Part shown: piece by piece, positions 7,219-15,251 of the stretch | How positions within the stretch are numbered: position 1 is the first letter of the stretch | How the letters are laid out: each line of letters starts with the position of its first letter | DNA from: an uncultured Oscillospiraceae bacterium | GTDB taxonomy: Bacteria > Bacillota > Clostridia > Oscillospirales > Oscillospiraceae | Assembly: GCA_934591745.1 (NCBI GenBank) | Contig: CAKTPQ010000023.1 | Location: forward strand, 1 to 28,140 | DNA length: 28,140 nt | Direction of reading: 5' to 3' | Notes under the pieces: model-generated | Databases searched by the model: none | Seen by the model: only the letters and a program-made list of their open reading frames with translations | Told to the model about the DNA's origin: nothing | Program-made: the position numbers and the translations under genes

Positions 7219-8526
7219 TTACGCAGCCGTTACCATGTCCCAGGCGAACTGGGCCATGACGGAGCCCTGGAACGGATCCAGGAAGCAGATGCGGAAGTAC
7301 CAGTCGTGACCGTCGGTGACAGACGCGTTGGTGCAGGACACGCCGATGGCGGGGATCTGCGCCTCTGCGAAGGTGTCGGCCGCCGCGATGGACACGCCGG
7401 AGCCGTAGGAGCCCAGGGAGATCAGGGCGCCGGAGGACACGATGGCGGAAGCCGCGGACACGGCGTTCTCCTCCAGGGAGCCGTTATCGGAGACATACAG
7501 CTCCACGGTGTACTCCTCACCGGCGATCTCGATCTTGTTGTCCAGGGAGTTGGCGTACTTCATGCCCAGCACTTCCTGCTTGCCGCCGCCGCCATTGTTG
7601 CCGGTCAGAGGCTCATACACGCCGATGACGATCTTGTGGTTGGCGGTGTCCAGCTTCACGCCGGCAGCGTCGCCGTAGTCAAAGCCGGTGGCCTGCACGT
7701 CGTTGTTCTCGACCTCCTGGGTCTTGACGAACTCGAACTTGGAGCCGTCGGCAGCAGCCTTCTTGATGTAGGCGCAGTTCTTGATGGCGTCGCCGGTGGC
7801 GTTGAACTGGATCTTGCCGGTAACGGCGTTGTCATAGGTCAGGGTCCACAGAGCGGAAGCCACGTCCACGGAGGTCATGTCGGCGCCCTTGGCCTCGGCA
7901 GCGGCGCGGATCGCGGCCACAGCCACATTGTAGACATCGAAGCCCAGTGCAGAGACGGCTGCCACGATGTCGTTGCCGCCGTTATCGTTAAGGGCGCTGG
8001 GGTCGGCGTTCAGCCATGCCTTGAAGCCGTTAACAAAGTCGGCAGCGGCGGTGGAGCTGGAGTCGCTCTCATCAAAGAAGGTAGAGCAGTACACATCCAG
8101 ACCGGTGTTGGCCATACCGTCCAGAATGACGGAGGACTCCCAGGTGTCGCCGGCCATGATGGGGCACTCCACGCCCAGGTCATTGGCCTGAGGCAGCAGG
8201 CTGGAGGCCACGGTGATGGAGTTGGGGGCGAAGATAACGTCAGCGCCCTTATCAATGGCCTTCTGCAGGTAGTCAGAGAAGTTGGTGGTGTTGGTGGGGA
8301 AGGTCTCCATCACAACGGTGCCGCCCAGCTTCTCGAAAGCGGTCTGGAAGTTGCTGGCCAGACCCAGAGAGTATGTATCGCCTTTCTCCGCCAGCACATA
8401 GGCCACGGGGGCGTCGTTACCGGCAGGCTGGTCGCCGTCGTTGTCCTGCTGACCGCCCTGCTGGCCGCAGGCCACCAGGCTCAGCGCCATGACCAGCGCC
8501 AGAAGCATTGCAAAAAACTTCTTCAT
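7219..8526 (-). CDS. livK: Liv-type substrate-binding lipoprotein with circularly permuted domain order
   Basis: The only substrate-binding protein of the liv transporter here, 435 residues. It starts MKKFFAMLLALVMALSLVAC; the lipobox LVAC places the lipidated Cys at 20, then a Gln/Gly/Asp-rich tether to about 39. The order of the rest is unusual. Residues 41-272 (VAYVLAEKGDTYSLGL..., then DFSDYLQKA, DVIFAP, VTGKIQFNATGD and KFEFV) match what is normally the second half to C-terminus of Peripla_BP_6/LivJ proteins. Residues 299-435 (IVIGVYEPLTG..., YFRICFLDPFQGSVMAQFA) match what is normally the first, mature N-terminal half. The two are joined by an acidic linker (about 273-298). The protein ends MVTAA, just where the normal chain would continue into VAYV. 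The frame is intact, with AGGAGG 8 bases before ATG, so it looks functional. Role as transporter receptor is inferred from family and operon position. Confidence 0.9.
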   Translation of the reverse strand: MKKFFAMLLALVMALSLVACGQQGGQQDNDGDQPAGNDAPVAYVLAEKGDTYSLGLASNFQTAFEKLGGTVVMETFPTNTTNFSDYLQKAIDKGADVIFAPNSITVASSLLPQANDLGVECPIMAGDTWESSVILDGMANTGLDVYCSTFFDESDSSSTAAADFVNGFKAWLNADPSALNDNGGNDIVAAVSALGFDVYNVAVAAIRAAAEAKGADMTSVDVASALWTLTYDNAVTGKIQFNATGDAIKNCAYIKKAAADGSKFEFVKTQEVENNDVQATGFDYGDAAGVKLDTANHKIVIGVYEPLTGNNGGGGKQEVLGMKYANSLDNKIEIAGEEYTVELYVSDNGSLEENAVSAASAIVSSGALISLGSYGSGVSIAAADTFAEAQIPAIGVSCTNASVTDGHDWYFRICFLDPFQGSVMAQFAWDMVTAA

Positions 8527-8590
8527 TTCATTTTCCTCCTAAGCTTTCTCCGGAACGCCTTCCCAAACCGACGCTCCATAGAATGTTCAC

Positions 8591-8619
8591 ATTTTATCGG
8601 AACTGCCCTGCAATTACAA
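8591..8619 (-). promoter_or_regulatory. Probable livKHMGF promoter
   Basis: On the minus strand TTGTAA (8614-8619) is separated by 17 bases from TAAAAT (8591-8596), close to the sigma-A consensus. The predicted transcript starts near 8584, about 58 bases before livK. The remaining intergenic space up to 8835 shows no further gene. Confidence 0.55.
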
Positions 8620-8835
8620 TAGTGAGTTACTCCGAAAAATCGTGCCATTTTCCCTGCGCAGTACCGGCTTTCCCTCGCTTTTCCGTTTGTTTTGTCCCCC
8701 TGTCACGCACATTTCCGCTGTTCCGCCGTCCACGCTCCCGACATATGTCTTTCCAGCACGGACACTATTTTCGTCATTTTGCCCAAACACAGCCTACACT
8801 TTTTGACTTCTTCACAGCTTCTTCCCCACCCAATG

Positions 8836-8878
8836 CACAAAAGGGGCCCTGCGGCGCTGCCGCAGGGCTTCTTTTGTG
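8836..8878 (-). terminator. Terminator of the gdpP-ftsH operon
   Basis: A perfect 10-bp GC-rich stem (8846-8855 with 8859-8868, loop GCT) is extended by outer pairing of CACAAAAG (8836-8843) with CTTTTGTG (8871-8878) and followed on the minus strand by CCCCTTTTGTG. It lies 4 bases after the ftsH stop. Confidence 0.85.
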
Positions 8879-8882
8879 TCTC

Positions 8883-10721
8883 TTATTCGCCGTCCTCGGC
8901 GGTGCTGTCGCTGAAATAGCTCTCGAACGTCTCCGCGTCCATGGTCTCATGCACCAGCAGGTACTCCGCCACAGCCACCAGCTGGGGCCGGTACGTTGTC
9001 AGGATGTCCCTGCACTGCCGGTAGGCGCCGTCGATGATGGTGCGGATCTCCTCGTCCATCTCCGCCGCCGTCTTCTCCGAGTAGGGCCGGGTGTGACCCA
9101 TGGACTTGCCGATGAACACCTCGTCGGTGCCGGCATCGAAGGCTACGTTCCCCAGCCGCTCCGACATACCGTAGGTGCCCACCATCTTCCGTGCGATGGC
9201 GGTGGCCCGCTGGATGTCGCTGGAGGCCCCGGTGGAGATATCGCCCAGCACCATCTCCTCGGCGGCCCGGCCGCCCAGCAGCGACACGATCTGCTGTGTC
9301 ATGTAAGCCTTGGAGCGGTAGGAGCGGTCCTCCTCCGGCAGGAAGATGGTCATGCCGCCCGCCTGCCCGCGGGGCACGATGGTGATCTGGTGCACCGGGT
9401 CGTGATCGGGCAGGGCGTGAATGACCACGGCGTGTCCCGCCTCATGGTAGGCCGTCAGCTTTCGCTCGATCTCCGGGATAACGCGGCTGCGCTTCTCCGG
9501 ACCGGCGATGACCTTGATGACCGCCTCGTGGATGACGTCCTCGGTGATGAGCTTCTGGTCCCGCCGTCCGGCCAGCAGCGCCGCCTCGTTCAGCAGGTTC
9601 TCCAGATCGGCGCCGGTAAAGCCCGCGGTGCTGCGGGCCACACGGCCCAGCTCCACGTCCTCCGCCAGCGGCTTGCCCCGTGCGTGGATCTTCAGGATCT
9701 CCTCCCGGCCCTTGATATCGGGCAGCCCCACATACACCTGCCGGTCGAACCGTCCCGGCCGCAGCAGCGCCGGGTCCAGAATGTCCACCCGGTTGGTGGC
9801 GGCCAGCACCACCACACCCTCGTTGACGGCGAAGCCGTCCATCTCCACCAGCAGCTGGTTCAGCGTCTGCTCGCGCTCGTCGTGGCCGCCGCCCAGACCG
9901 CTGCCGCGCTGGCGTCCCACCGCGTCGATCTCGTCGATGAACACGATGGCCGGCGCCTGCTTCTTGGCCTGCTCAAACAGGTCGCGGACACGGCTGGCGC
10001 CCACGCCCACATACATCTCCACAAAATCGGAGCCGGAGATGGACAGGTACGCCACGTCCGCCTCCCCCGCCACGGCCTTGGCCAGCAGGGTCTTACCGGT
10101 ACCCGGAGGGCCTACCAGCAGCACGCCCTTGGGGATATGCGCCCCCAATGCCGTATACTTTTCCGGATCCCGCAGGAACTGAACGATCTCCTCCAGCTCC
10201 TCCTTCTCCTCGTCGGCCCCGGCCACATCCTTGAATGTCACCTTTTTGCTGCCCGTGGGCAGGCTCTGTGTACGGGCCTCGCCGAAACGGGCCATCTTGT
10301 CGTTGGCCGCCGTGCCGCCGCCCGCCATGCGGTTCATGAAGTTCAGCAGCAGGATGAACCCCAGCACCCCCAGCACATAGGGCAGCAGCACCTGCACCCA
10401 GTTGGTGGAGTGGTCCGCGTGGTAGTCGTAGGCCTCGATGATGCCCGCCTTGCTCTGCTCCACCACCAGATCGTTGAGATCCTCGTAAAACGCATCAAAG
10501 CTGTACAGCTCGCAGGTGGCCGTTGTGCCGTCCCGCAGGGCGGCGGTGAGCCGTGCATCCTCGATGGCGAAGGACTGCACCTTCTCCTCCGTGAACAGCG
10601 CCCGCATCTGGCTGTACGGGATATCGCCGGAGCGCCGCATGTTCCCGGCCATATATCCCACGAATATCACCACCAGGACCACCAGCAGCAGCCCGGTGAC
10701 GCCAAACCGTCTTCTCTCCAA
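8883..10721 (-). CDS. ftsH: ATP-dependent zinc metalloprotease FtsH
   Basis: Membrane-anchored AAA+ protease for quality control and regulated proteolysis, 612 residues. TM1 is about 8-26, the extracytoplasmic domain about 27-108 and TM2 about 109-128. The AAA domain has Walker A GPPGTGKT (204-211), the pore-loop region [19 protein letters not shown] (229-247), Walker B with Asp263-Glu264, and the second region of homology ending RPGRFDRQV (321-329). The zinc motif HEAGH is at 426-430 with the third ligand Asp502 in [11 protein letters not shown]. The start is a TTG, preceded by GGGGGAGAGGA, 13 bases after the lepB stop. It is the last gene of its operon. All catalytic residues are present. 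Confidence 0.96.
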   Translation of the reverse strand: MERRRFGVTGLLLVVLVVIFVGYMAGNMRRSGDIPYSQMRALFTEEKVQSFAIEDARLTAALRDGTTATCELYSFDAFYEDLNDLVVEQSKAGIIEAYDYHADHSTNWVQVLLPYVLGVLGFILLLNFMNRMAGGGTAANDKMARFGEARTQSLPTGSKKVTFKDVAGADEEKEELEEIVQFLRDPEKYTALGAHIPKGVLLVGPPGTGKTLLAKAVAGEADVAYLSISGSDFVEMYVGVGASRVRDLFEQAKKQAPAIVFIDEIDAVGRQRGSGLGGGHDEREQTLNQLLVEMDGFAVNEGVVVLAATNRVDILDPALLRPGRFDRQVYVGLPDIKGREEILKIHARGKPLAEDVELGRVARSTAGFTGADLENLLNEAALLAGRRDQKLITEDVIHEAVIKVIAGPEKRSRVIPEIERKLTAYHEAGHAVVIHALPDHDPVHQITIVPRGQAGGMTIFLPEEDRSYRSKAYMTQQIVSLLGGRAAEEMVLGDISTGASSDIQRATAIARKMVGTYGMSERLGNVAFDAGTDEVFIGKSMGHTRPYSEKTAAEMDEEIRTIIDGAYRQCRDILTTYRPQLVAVAEYLLVHETMDAETFESYFSDSTAEDGE

Positions 10722-10733
10722 ATCCTCTCCCCC

Positions 10734-11456
10734 TTACGCGATCCAGTGGATACCCTGCCAGCTCTGGTTCGAGCCGATGGAGATGGCCAGCAGCACGCGG
10801 CCCTGTATCTTCTCCACCGGGATATACGGCTCGCTCAAAAATCGGCTGTCGTTGGAACCGGTGCGGTTGTCGCCCATCACGAAGATGCAGCCCTCCGGCA
10901 CCTGAAACGATTTCTCGCTCTGGGTAATGCCGCTGGTCGGCAGATAATCCTCCTCCAGCTTCTCCCCGTTGATATATACGAAGCCGCCTTCAAAGGTAAT
11001 GCTGTCCCCCGGCAGGCCGATGACCCGCTTCACCAGTACATGGCCCAGCTCCTCGTCCCAGAACGTGACGATATTCCCCCGTTCCGGCACCGGATCGCCC
11101 ACCACATAGGGCAGCCGCCACCCGATATTCAGCGACCTGGTGGGGATGGTTGGCTCCATGGAGCCGCTGGGCACATAGGATAGCTGCAGCAGCACCCGGA
11201 ACAGCACAAACACCACCGCCAGCGTCACCACCAGATAGCCGTAGTCGTTCCACAGGCGCCGTCCTCTGCTCACCGCGGGCCGCGCCGCCGTGTTTTCCGC
11301 CGCCGCACCGTCCACAGTCGGACGCGGTTCCGCCGTCTCCGCTGCCGTTTCAGCCGGCTCCGCGGCCCTTCTCGGCGCCGGCCTTGCGTCCGCTGCCGAT
11401 ATGCGCCGTCTGCCGTCTTCCTTCTGCGCCAATCGCTTGCCGCCCTTTTTTTCCAT
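10734..11456 (-). CDS. lepB: Signal peptidase I (LepB/SipS family)
   Basis: Cleaves signal peptides of exported proteins at the membrane outer face. From the ATG at 11456 (AGGAGG about 10 bases upstream) the protein has 240 residues. Catalytic Ser99 lies in PSGSMEPT and the general base Lys143 in KRVIGLPGD; MGDNRTGSNDSR near 194-205 is the conserved box E. A single TM segment lies at about 73-92. The N-terminal 65 residues are unusual: a cytoplasmic tail rich in Ala, Pro, Glu and Arg with low complexity. An in-frame extension to 11504 has no good start or ribosome site. The gene is inserted between hpt and ftsH, which are adjacent in many Gram-positives. Confidence 0.93.
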   Translation of the reverse strand: MEKKGGKRLAQKEDGRRRISAADARPAPRRAAEPAETAAETAEPRPTVDGAAAENTAARPAVSRGRRLWNDYGYLVVTLAVVFVLFRVLLQLSYVPSGSMEPTIPTRSLNIGWRLPYVVGDPVPERGNIVTFWDEELGHVLVKRVIGLPGDSITFEGGFVYINGEKLEEDYLPTSGITQSEKSFQVPEGCIFVMGDNRTGSNDSRFLSEPYIPVEKIQGRVLLAISIGSNQSWQGIHWIA

Positions 11457-11526
11457 AATGGTCCTGCCTCCTGCTTTCTTCCCGTCGCCGCGCATCCTAT
11501 ACAAATCGTATATTTTCCGTGCGATG

Positions 11527-12081
11527 TTACTTGCTGTATACCTCCGGCTTCAGCACGCCGATGTAGGGCATGTTGCGGTACTGCTGTGCGTAGTCCAGGC
11601 CGTAGCCCACCACGAACTCATCGGGCACCACAAAACCGGCGTAGTCGGCGGTAATGGGCTTCTCCCTGCGTGCGGGCTTATCCAGCAGCGTGGCGATGGT
11701 GATGGATGCCGCGCCCTTTGTCATGAGATAGCTCTTCAGGAACGCCAGGGTGTTGCCGGAGTCCAGAATGTCCTCCACGATGATGATGTCCCGGCCACTG
11801 ATGTCCCGCTGCAGGTCGCGGGTGATCTGCACCACGCCGGAGGACTTTGTGCCGTTCTTATAGGAGGACACGCCGATGAACTCCAGCTCGCTCTTGAGCT
11901 GGGTGGCCCGCACCAGATCCGCCATGAAGATGAAGCATCCGTTCAGAACGCCCACAAACATGGGGTTCTTATCCTGAAATGCGTCATACAGCTCATCGCC
12001 CATCTCCTGCACGCGGGCCTTGATCTCCTCTTCAGACAACAGGACCTTCAGAATGTCCTGATCCATATTGCTCTTTGCCAT
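11527..12081 (-). CDS. hpt: Hypoxanthine phosphoribosyltransferase
   Basis: Purine salvage enzyme that converts hypoxanthine or guanine plus PRPP to IMP or GMP. The 184 residues match the bacterial family. The PRPP-binding motif IIIVEDILDSGNTL spans about 99-112, and the N-terminal GVLNGCFIFMADLVR and C-terminal VPDEFVVGYGLDYAQ stretches are typical. ATG has a GGAGG site 9 bases upstream, in the gap after the tilS stop. Its place downstream of tilS is the conserved Firmicute arrangement; in Bacillus, HprT also interacts with TilS, which suggests coordinated production. Confidence 0.95.
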   Translation of the reverse strand: MAKSNMDQDILKVLLSEEEIKARVQEMGDELYDAFQDKNPMFVGVLNGCFIFMADLVRATQLKSELEFIGVSSYKNGTKSSGVVQITRDLQRDISGRDIIIVEDILDSGNTLAFLKSYLMTKGAASITIATLLDKPARREKPITADYAGFVVPDEFVVGYGLDYAQQYRNMPYIGVLKPEVYSK

Positions 12082-12096
12082 ACGTTGTATCCTCCG

Positions 12097-13392
12097 TTAG
12101 TTTTCTCTCATTATAATATATATCTTCTCGCCGGATGCCTCCGGCAGGAATTTCCTGTCCGTGCCCACGCCCCACACAGCGGCGGTCACGCCGTCCACGC
12201 AGAGCACCGGGATAGTCTCCCGCTTTTCCGGGGTCACGCCCCGTTCGGCCAGCAGCCGCTTGACGCTCCGCTGCCCCCGGCTGTCTGCCAGCGTCAGCCG
12301 GTCGTCCCGCCGCCAGCACCGGGCGGTCAGCACCTGTCCCGGCCCGCACCGCAGCGCCAGTCCGCCCTCCGCAGGCGTCCGGCTCACCAGGATACACGCC
12401 GCGCCGAAGGGATTCTCCCCCTCCCGCAGCACAGTTTCCTCCGGCGGTATTTCCGCCGGGCGCACCGTCAGCACGCCGTCCCGACACACCGCCTCCGCAC
12501 CGCCGGGCAGCGCCAGCATGCCCTCTCCGGCGGCCAGCCGCTCCAGCGTTTCCAGATGGACGGCGCCCAGATCCTTCCGTCCCGTGCCCAGCCGCTCCAG
12601 CAGCAGCCGCAGCATCCGGGGCCGCAGCGCCTCCGGGGCCGCCAGCAGCGCGCCGCAGTCCACAGCGCACCCCGTCTCCGGCAGGCGTGCCGCCGCCAGC
12701 TCATCCAGGTAGGCGTTCTCCCGCCGCAGGATGTCAGCTGTCCGGGCGATGTGGGCCGCCGCCTCGGAGTTGATGCCCTCCAGCATGGGCCAGATCTCCA
12801 GGCGCAGCCGGTTCCGGGCGTAGGCCGTGTCGCCGTTTGTCTCGTCGGTGACGTAGGTCAGTCCGTTTTCCTCGATATACCGCTCAATATCCCGCCGGGA
12901 CGTGTCCAGCAGCGGCCGGATAATATTGCCCCGCACCGGCGGGATGCCGGTAAGCCCCTGCGGCCCGGTGCCCCGCAGCAGCTGCAATATCACCGTCTCC
13001 GCCAGGTCGTCCCGGTGGTGTGCCGTGGCGATCCGCGCCGCGCCGATGGCCGCCGCGGTACGCTGCAGAAACTCGTACCGCGCCCGGCGCCCCGTCTCCT
13101 CCACCGTCAGGCCCCATGTGCCGCACAGGCCGTACACATCGGCCCTCTCCGTGTAGAACGGAATGCCCCGTTCCCGGCAGAACGCCCGGACAAAGTCCTC
13201 GTCCCGCTGGGCGGTGGGCCGCATCAGGTGGTTCAGGTGCCCCGCCGCCGCCGTAAAGCCCCGCTGCTGTCCCAACTTATGCAGATAGTCCAGCAGGCAG
13301 ATGGAATCCCGCCCGCCGGACACGCCGCACAGCACGGTGCCGCCCTTTCCGGGCAGCATGTGCCAGCGCTCCATCCACGGCGTCAGCTCCAT
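12097..13392 (-). CDS. tilS: tRNA(Ile)-lysidine synthase TilS
   Basis: Converts C34 of tRNA-Ile(CAU) to lysidine, which changes its identity from Met to Ile. The product has 431 residues. The N-terminal PP-loop ATPase motif SGGRDS is at 25-30. HLNHLMR near 57 and the motif HHRDDLAETVILQLLRG at about 125-141 are diagnostic of TilS. The C-terminal substrate-binding domains follow (TilS substrate-binding and C-terminal domains; RDDRLTLADSRGQRSVKRLL is typical). Its ribosome site (AGGAGTGA) lies in the end of dnaB, 3 bases away. Confidence 0.95.
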   Translation of the reverse strand: MELTPWMERWHMLPGKGGTVLCGVSGGRDSICLLDYLHKLGQQRGFTAAAGHLNHLMRPTAQRDEDFVRAFCRERGIPFYTERADVYGLCGTWGLTVEETGRRARYEFLQRTAAAIGAARIATAHHRDDLAETVILQLLRGTGPQGLTGIPPVRGNIIRPLLDTSRRDIERYIEENGLTYVTDETNGDTAYARNRLRLEIWPMLEGINSEAAAHIARTADILRRENAYLDELAAARLPETGCAVDCGALLAAPEALRPRMLRLLLERLGTGRKDLGAVHLETLERLAAGEGMLALPGGAEAVCRDGVLTVRPAEIPPEETVLREGENPFGAACILVSRTPAEGGLALRCGPGQVLTARCWRRDDRLTLADSRGQRSVKRLLAERGVTPEKRETIPVLCVDGVTAAVWGVGTDRKFLPEASGEKIYIIMREN

Positions 13393-13395
13393 GGC

Positions 13396-14748
13396 TCACT
13401 CCTCATCGTCGTAGCGGTTCTCCAGCGTGCCGAAGGCGGTGTACTCCGGCATCCACCGCAGCTCCACCTTGCCCGTCTCGCCGTGGCGGTTCTTGGCCAC
13501 GATGCACTCGGCCACGTTGCGCTTTTCCGAATCGCTGTTGTAGTAGTCGTCCCGGTACAGGAACAGCACGATATCCGCGTCCTGCTCGATGGCGCCGGAT
13601 TCACGGAGGTCGGACAGCATGGGCCGCTTGTCGTCCCGCTTCTCGTTGGCACGGCTCAGCTGGCTCAGACACAGCACCGGTACCTGCAGCTCCTTGGCCA
13701 TGATCTTCAGCATACGGCTGATATCCGACACCGCCTGCTGGCGGTTCTCGCCGGAATAGCCCTTTCCGCCGGCGGACGTCATCAGCTGCAGATAGTCGAT
13801 GACCACCAGCCCCAGATTGTCCAGCCGCCGGCACTTGGCGTTCATATCCGCCACCGTCAGCAGTGGGTTGTCGTCGATGCGGATGTCCATCCGGCTCAGG
13901 GAGGACGCCGCCTCGGCGATGCGCTGCCAGTCGCTCTCCCGCAGGTTGCCCGTCACCAGACGGGTATTCTCCACCAGTCCCTCGCTGGCAATGAGTCTTG
14001 TCACCAGCTGCTCACGGGACATCTCCAGTGAGAAGATGGCCACGGTCTTGCCGGATTCCCGCGCCGCCGACAGCGCCACATTCAGCGCCATACTGGTCTT
14101 GCCCATACCGGGCCGTGCGGCCAGCAGCAGCAGGTCGGACTTGTTCAGTCCGTTGATCTTGGCGTCCACGGCGGAAAGTCCCGTGGACAGGCCCGGCAGT
14201 GTCTTGCCGCCGCTGGCGGTCAGCTCCGCCAGATGGGCCATCACGTCCTGCAGGACCATGCCCACCGTCACCATGTTCTGTGCGCTGCGTCCCCGGCGGA
14301 TGGCGTACACCTTCTGCTCCGCCGACTCCAGCATGTCCCCGGCGGTGCCGGTGCCCTCCTGCACCATGGCGGTGATGCTGCCGGCGGCGGACGCCACCTG
14401 CCGCATCAGCGACTTGTCCAGCACGATCTGCACGTATTCCATGACATTGGCGCTGGTGGGCGTCACGTCCATCAGCTGCAGCAGATAATCCCTTGTATTG
14501 TCGTTGTAGACGCCGTTCTTCTCCATCTCCCCCGCCACGGTGACACCGTCGATGGGCCGGGAGTAGACGAACATATGATAGATGGTCTCAAAAATATCGC
14601 GGTTGGCCCGCAGATAGAAATCCTCCGGCTGCAATTTGTCCATCACATCCTTGATGCAGTCGGGGTCAATGAGCATGGAGCCAAGCACCGCCTGCTCCGC
14701 CTGAGGCGAATGGGGTGCCTGCCGCAGCAGCAGCTCGTCTGCAGCCAT
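13396..14748 (-). CDS. dnaB: Replicative DNA helicase DnaB
   Basis: Hexameric 5'-3' helicase of the replication fork (called DnaC in Bacillus). The 450 residues match the family. The N-terminal primase-interaction domain begins SPQAEQAVLGSMLID, Walker A is RPGMGKTS at 212-219, and the Walker B/H3 region reads LGLVVIDYLQLM near 333-344, followed by SRMLKIMAKELQVPVLCLSQ. It ends with a short acidic tail. AGGAGG lies 8 bases before ATG. The order gdpP-rplI-dnaB is the classic Firmicute one. No intein is present in the Walker region. Confidence 0.96.
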   Translation of the reverse strand: MAADELLLRQAPHSPQAEQAVLGSMLIDPDCIKDVMDKLQPEDFYLRANRDIFETIYHMFVYSRPIDGVTVAGEMEKNGVYNDNTRDYLLQLMDVTPTSANVMEYVQIVLDKSLMRQVASAAGSITAMVQEGTGTAGDMLESAEQKVYAIRRGRSAQNMVTVGMVLQDVMAHLAELTASGGKTLPGLSTGLSAVDAKINGLNKSDLLLLAARPGMGKTSMALNVALSAARESGKTVAIFSLEMSREQLVTRLIASEGLVENTRLVTGNLRESDWQRIAEAASSLSRMDIRIDDNPLLTVADMNAKCRRLDNLGLVVIDYLQLMTSAGGKGYSGENRQQAVSDISRMLKIMAKELQVPVLCLSQLSRANEKRDDKRPMLSDLRESGAIEQDADIVLFLYRDDYYNSDSEKRNVAECIVAKNRHGETGKVELRWMPEYTAFGTLENRYDDEE

Positions 14749-14781
14749 ATACGGGCCTCCTCTCCGTGATGATGTAGGTGG

Positions 14782-15231
14782 TTACTTCTCCTCGATGACC
14801 AGCACGTACACCGTGCCGCTGACCTCAAAGCCCAGCTTGGCCTTGACCTCGTAGCTGCCGAAGCTCTTGATGGGCTGGTCCAGCACCAGCTTCTTGCCGT
14901 CCACGTCCATGCCGAACTGCTCCTTCAGGGCGCCGGAGATCTCCTTGCCGGTCACGGCGCCGAACAGCTTGCCGCCCTCGCCGCCCTTGGCCGCGATCTT
15001 CACCTGGCAGCTCTTGAGCTTTTCGGCGATGGCCAGTGCCTCGGCCTTGGCCTCCGCGTCCGCCTTGGCCTTGGCCTTGGCCTGCAGCTTCATGGTGTTC
15101 ACCGCATCGGGGGTAGCCTCCACCGCCAGACCCTTGGGCAGCAGAAAATTGCGGGCATAGCCCTCCGCCGCCTCGATGAGCTGGCCCTTCTTGCCCTTAC
15201 CCTTCACGTCCTGCTTCAGAATGACTTTCAT
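14782..15231 (-). CDS. rplI: 50S ribosomal protein bL9
   Basis: bL9 binds 23S rRNA at the base of the L1 stalk and extends away from the ribosome. The 149 residues are standard. The N-terminal domain motif [17 protein letters not shown] is preceded by [17 protein letters not shown]; a long Lys/Ala-rich helix occupies about 50-75, and the C-terminal domain ends in a VTVHV-like segment ([13 protein letters not shown]). AAGGAG lies about 10 bases upstream of ATG. It lies between gdpP and dnaB. Confidence 0.96.
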   Translation of the reverse strand: MKVILKQDVKGKGKKGQLIEAAEGYARNFLLPKGLAVEATPDAVNTMKLQAKAKAKADAEAKAEALAIAEKLKSCQVKIAAKGGEGGKLFGAVTGKEISGALKEQFGMDVDGKKLVLDQPIKSFGSYEVKAKLGFEVSGTVYVLVIEEK

Positions 15232-15251
15232 GGTGTTCTATCTCCTTTTCG

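Noticed and set aside
7219..8526. livK as a pseudogene or broken gene
   Set aside because: The odd order could suggest damage, but the frame is intact over 435 codons, with signal peptide, ribosome site and both complete halves.
6082..14031. Several very long plus-strand open frames (6082-8622, 8508-11183, 11290-14031)
   Set aside because: They run opposite livM-livH-livK, ftsH-lepB and hpt-tilS-dnaB, cross intergenic terminators and show no family motifs.
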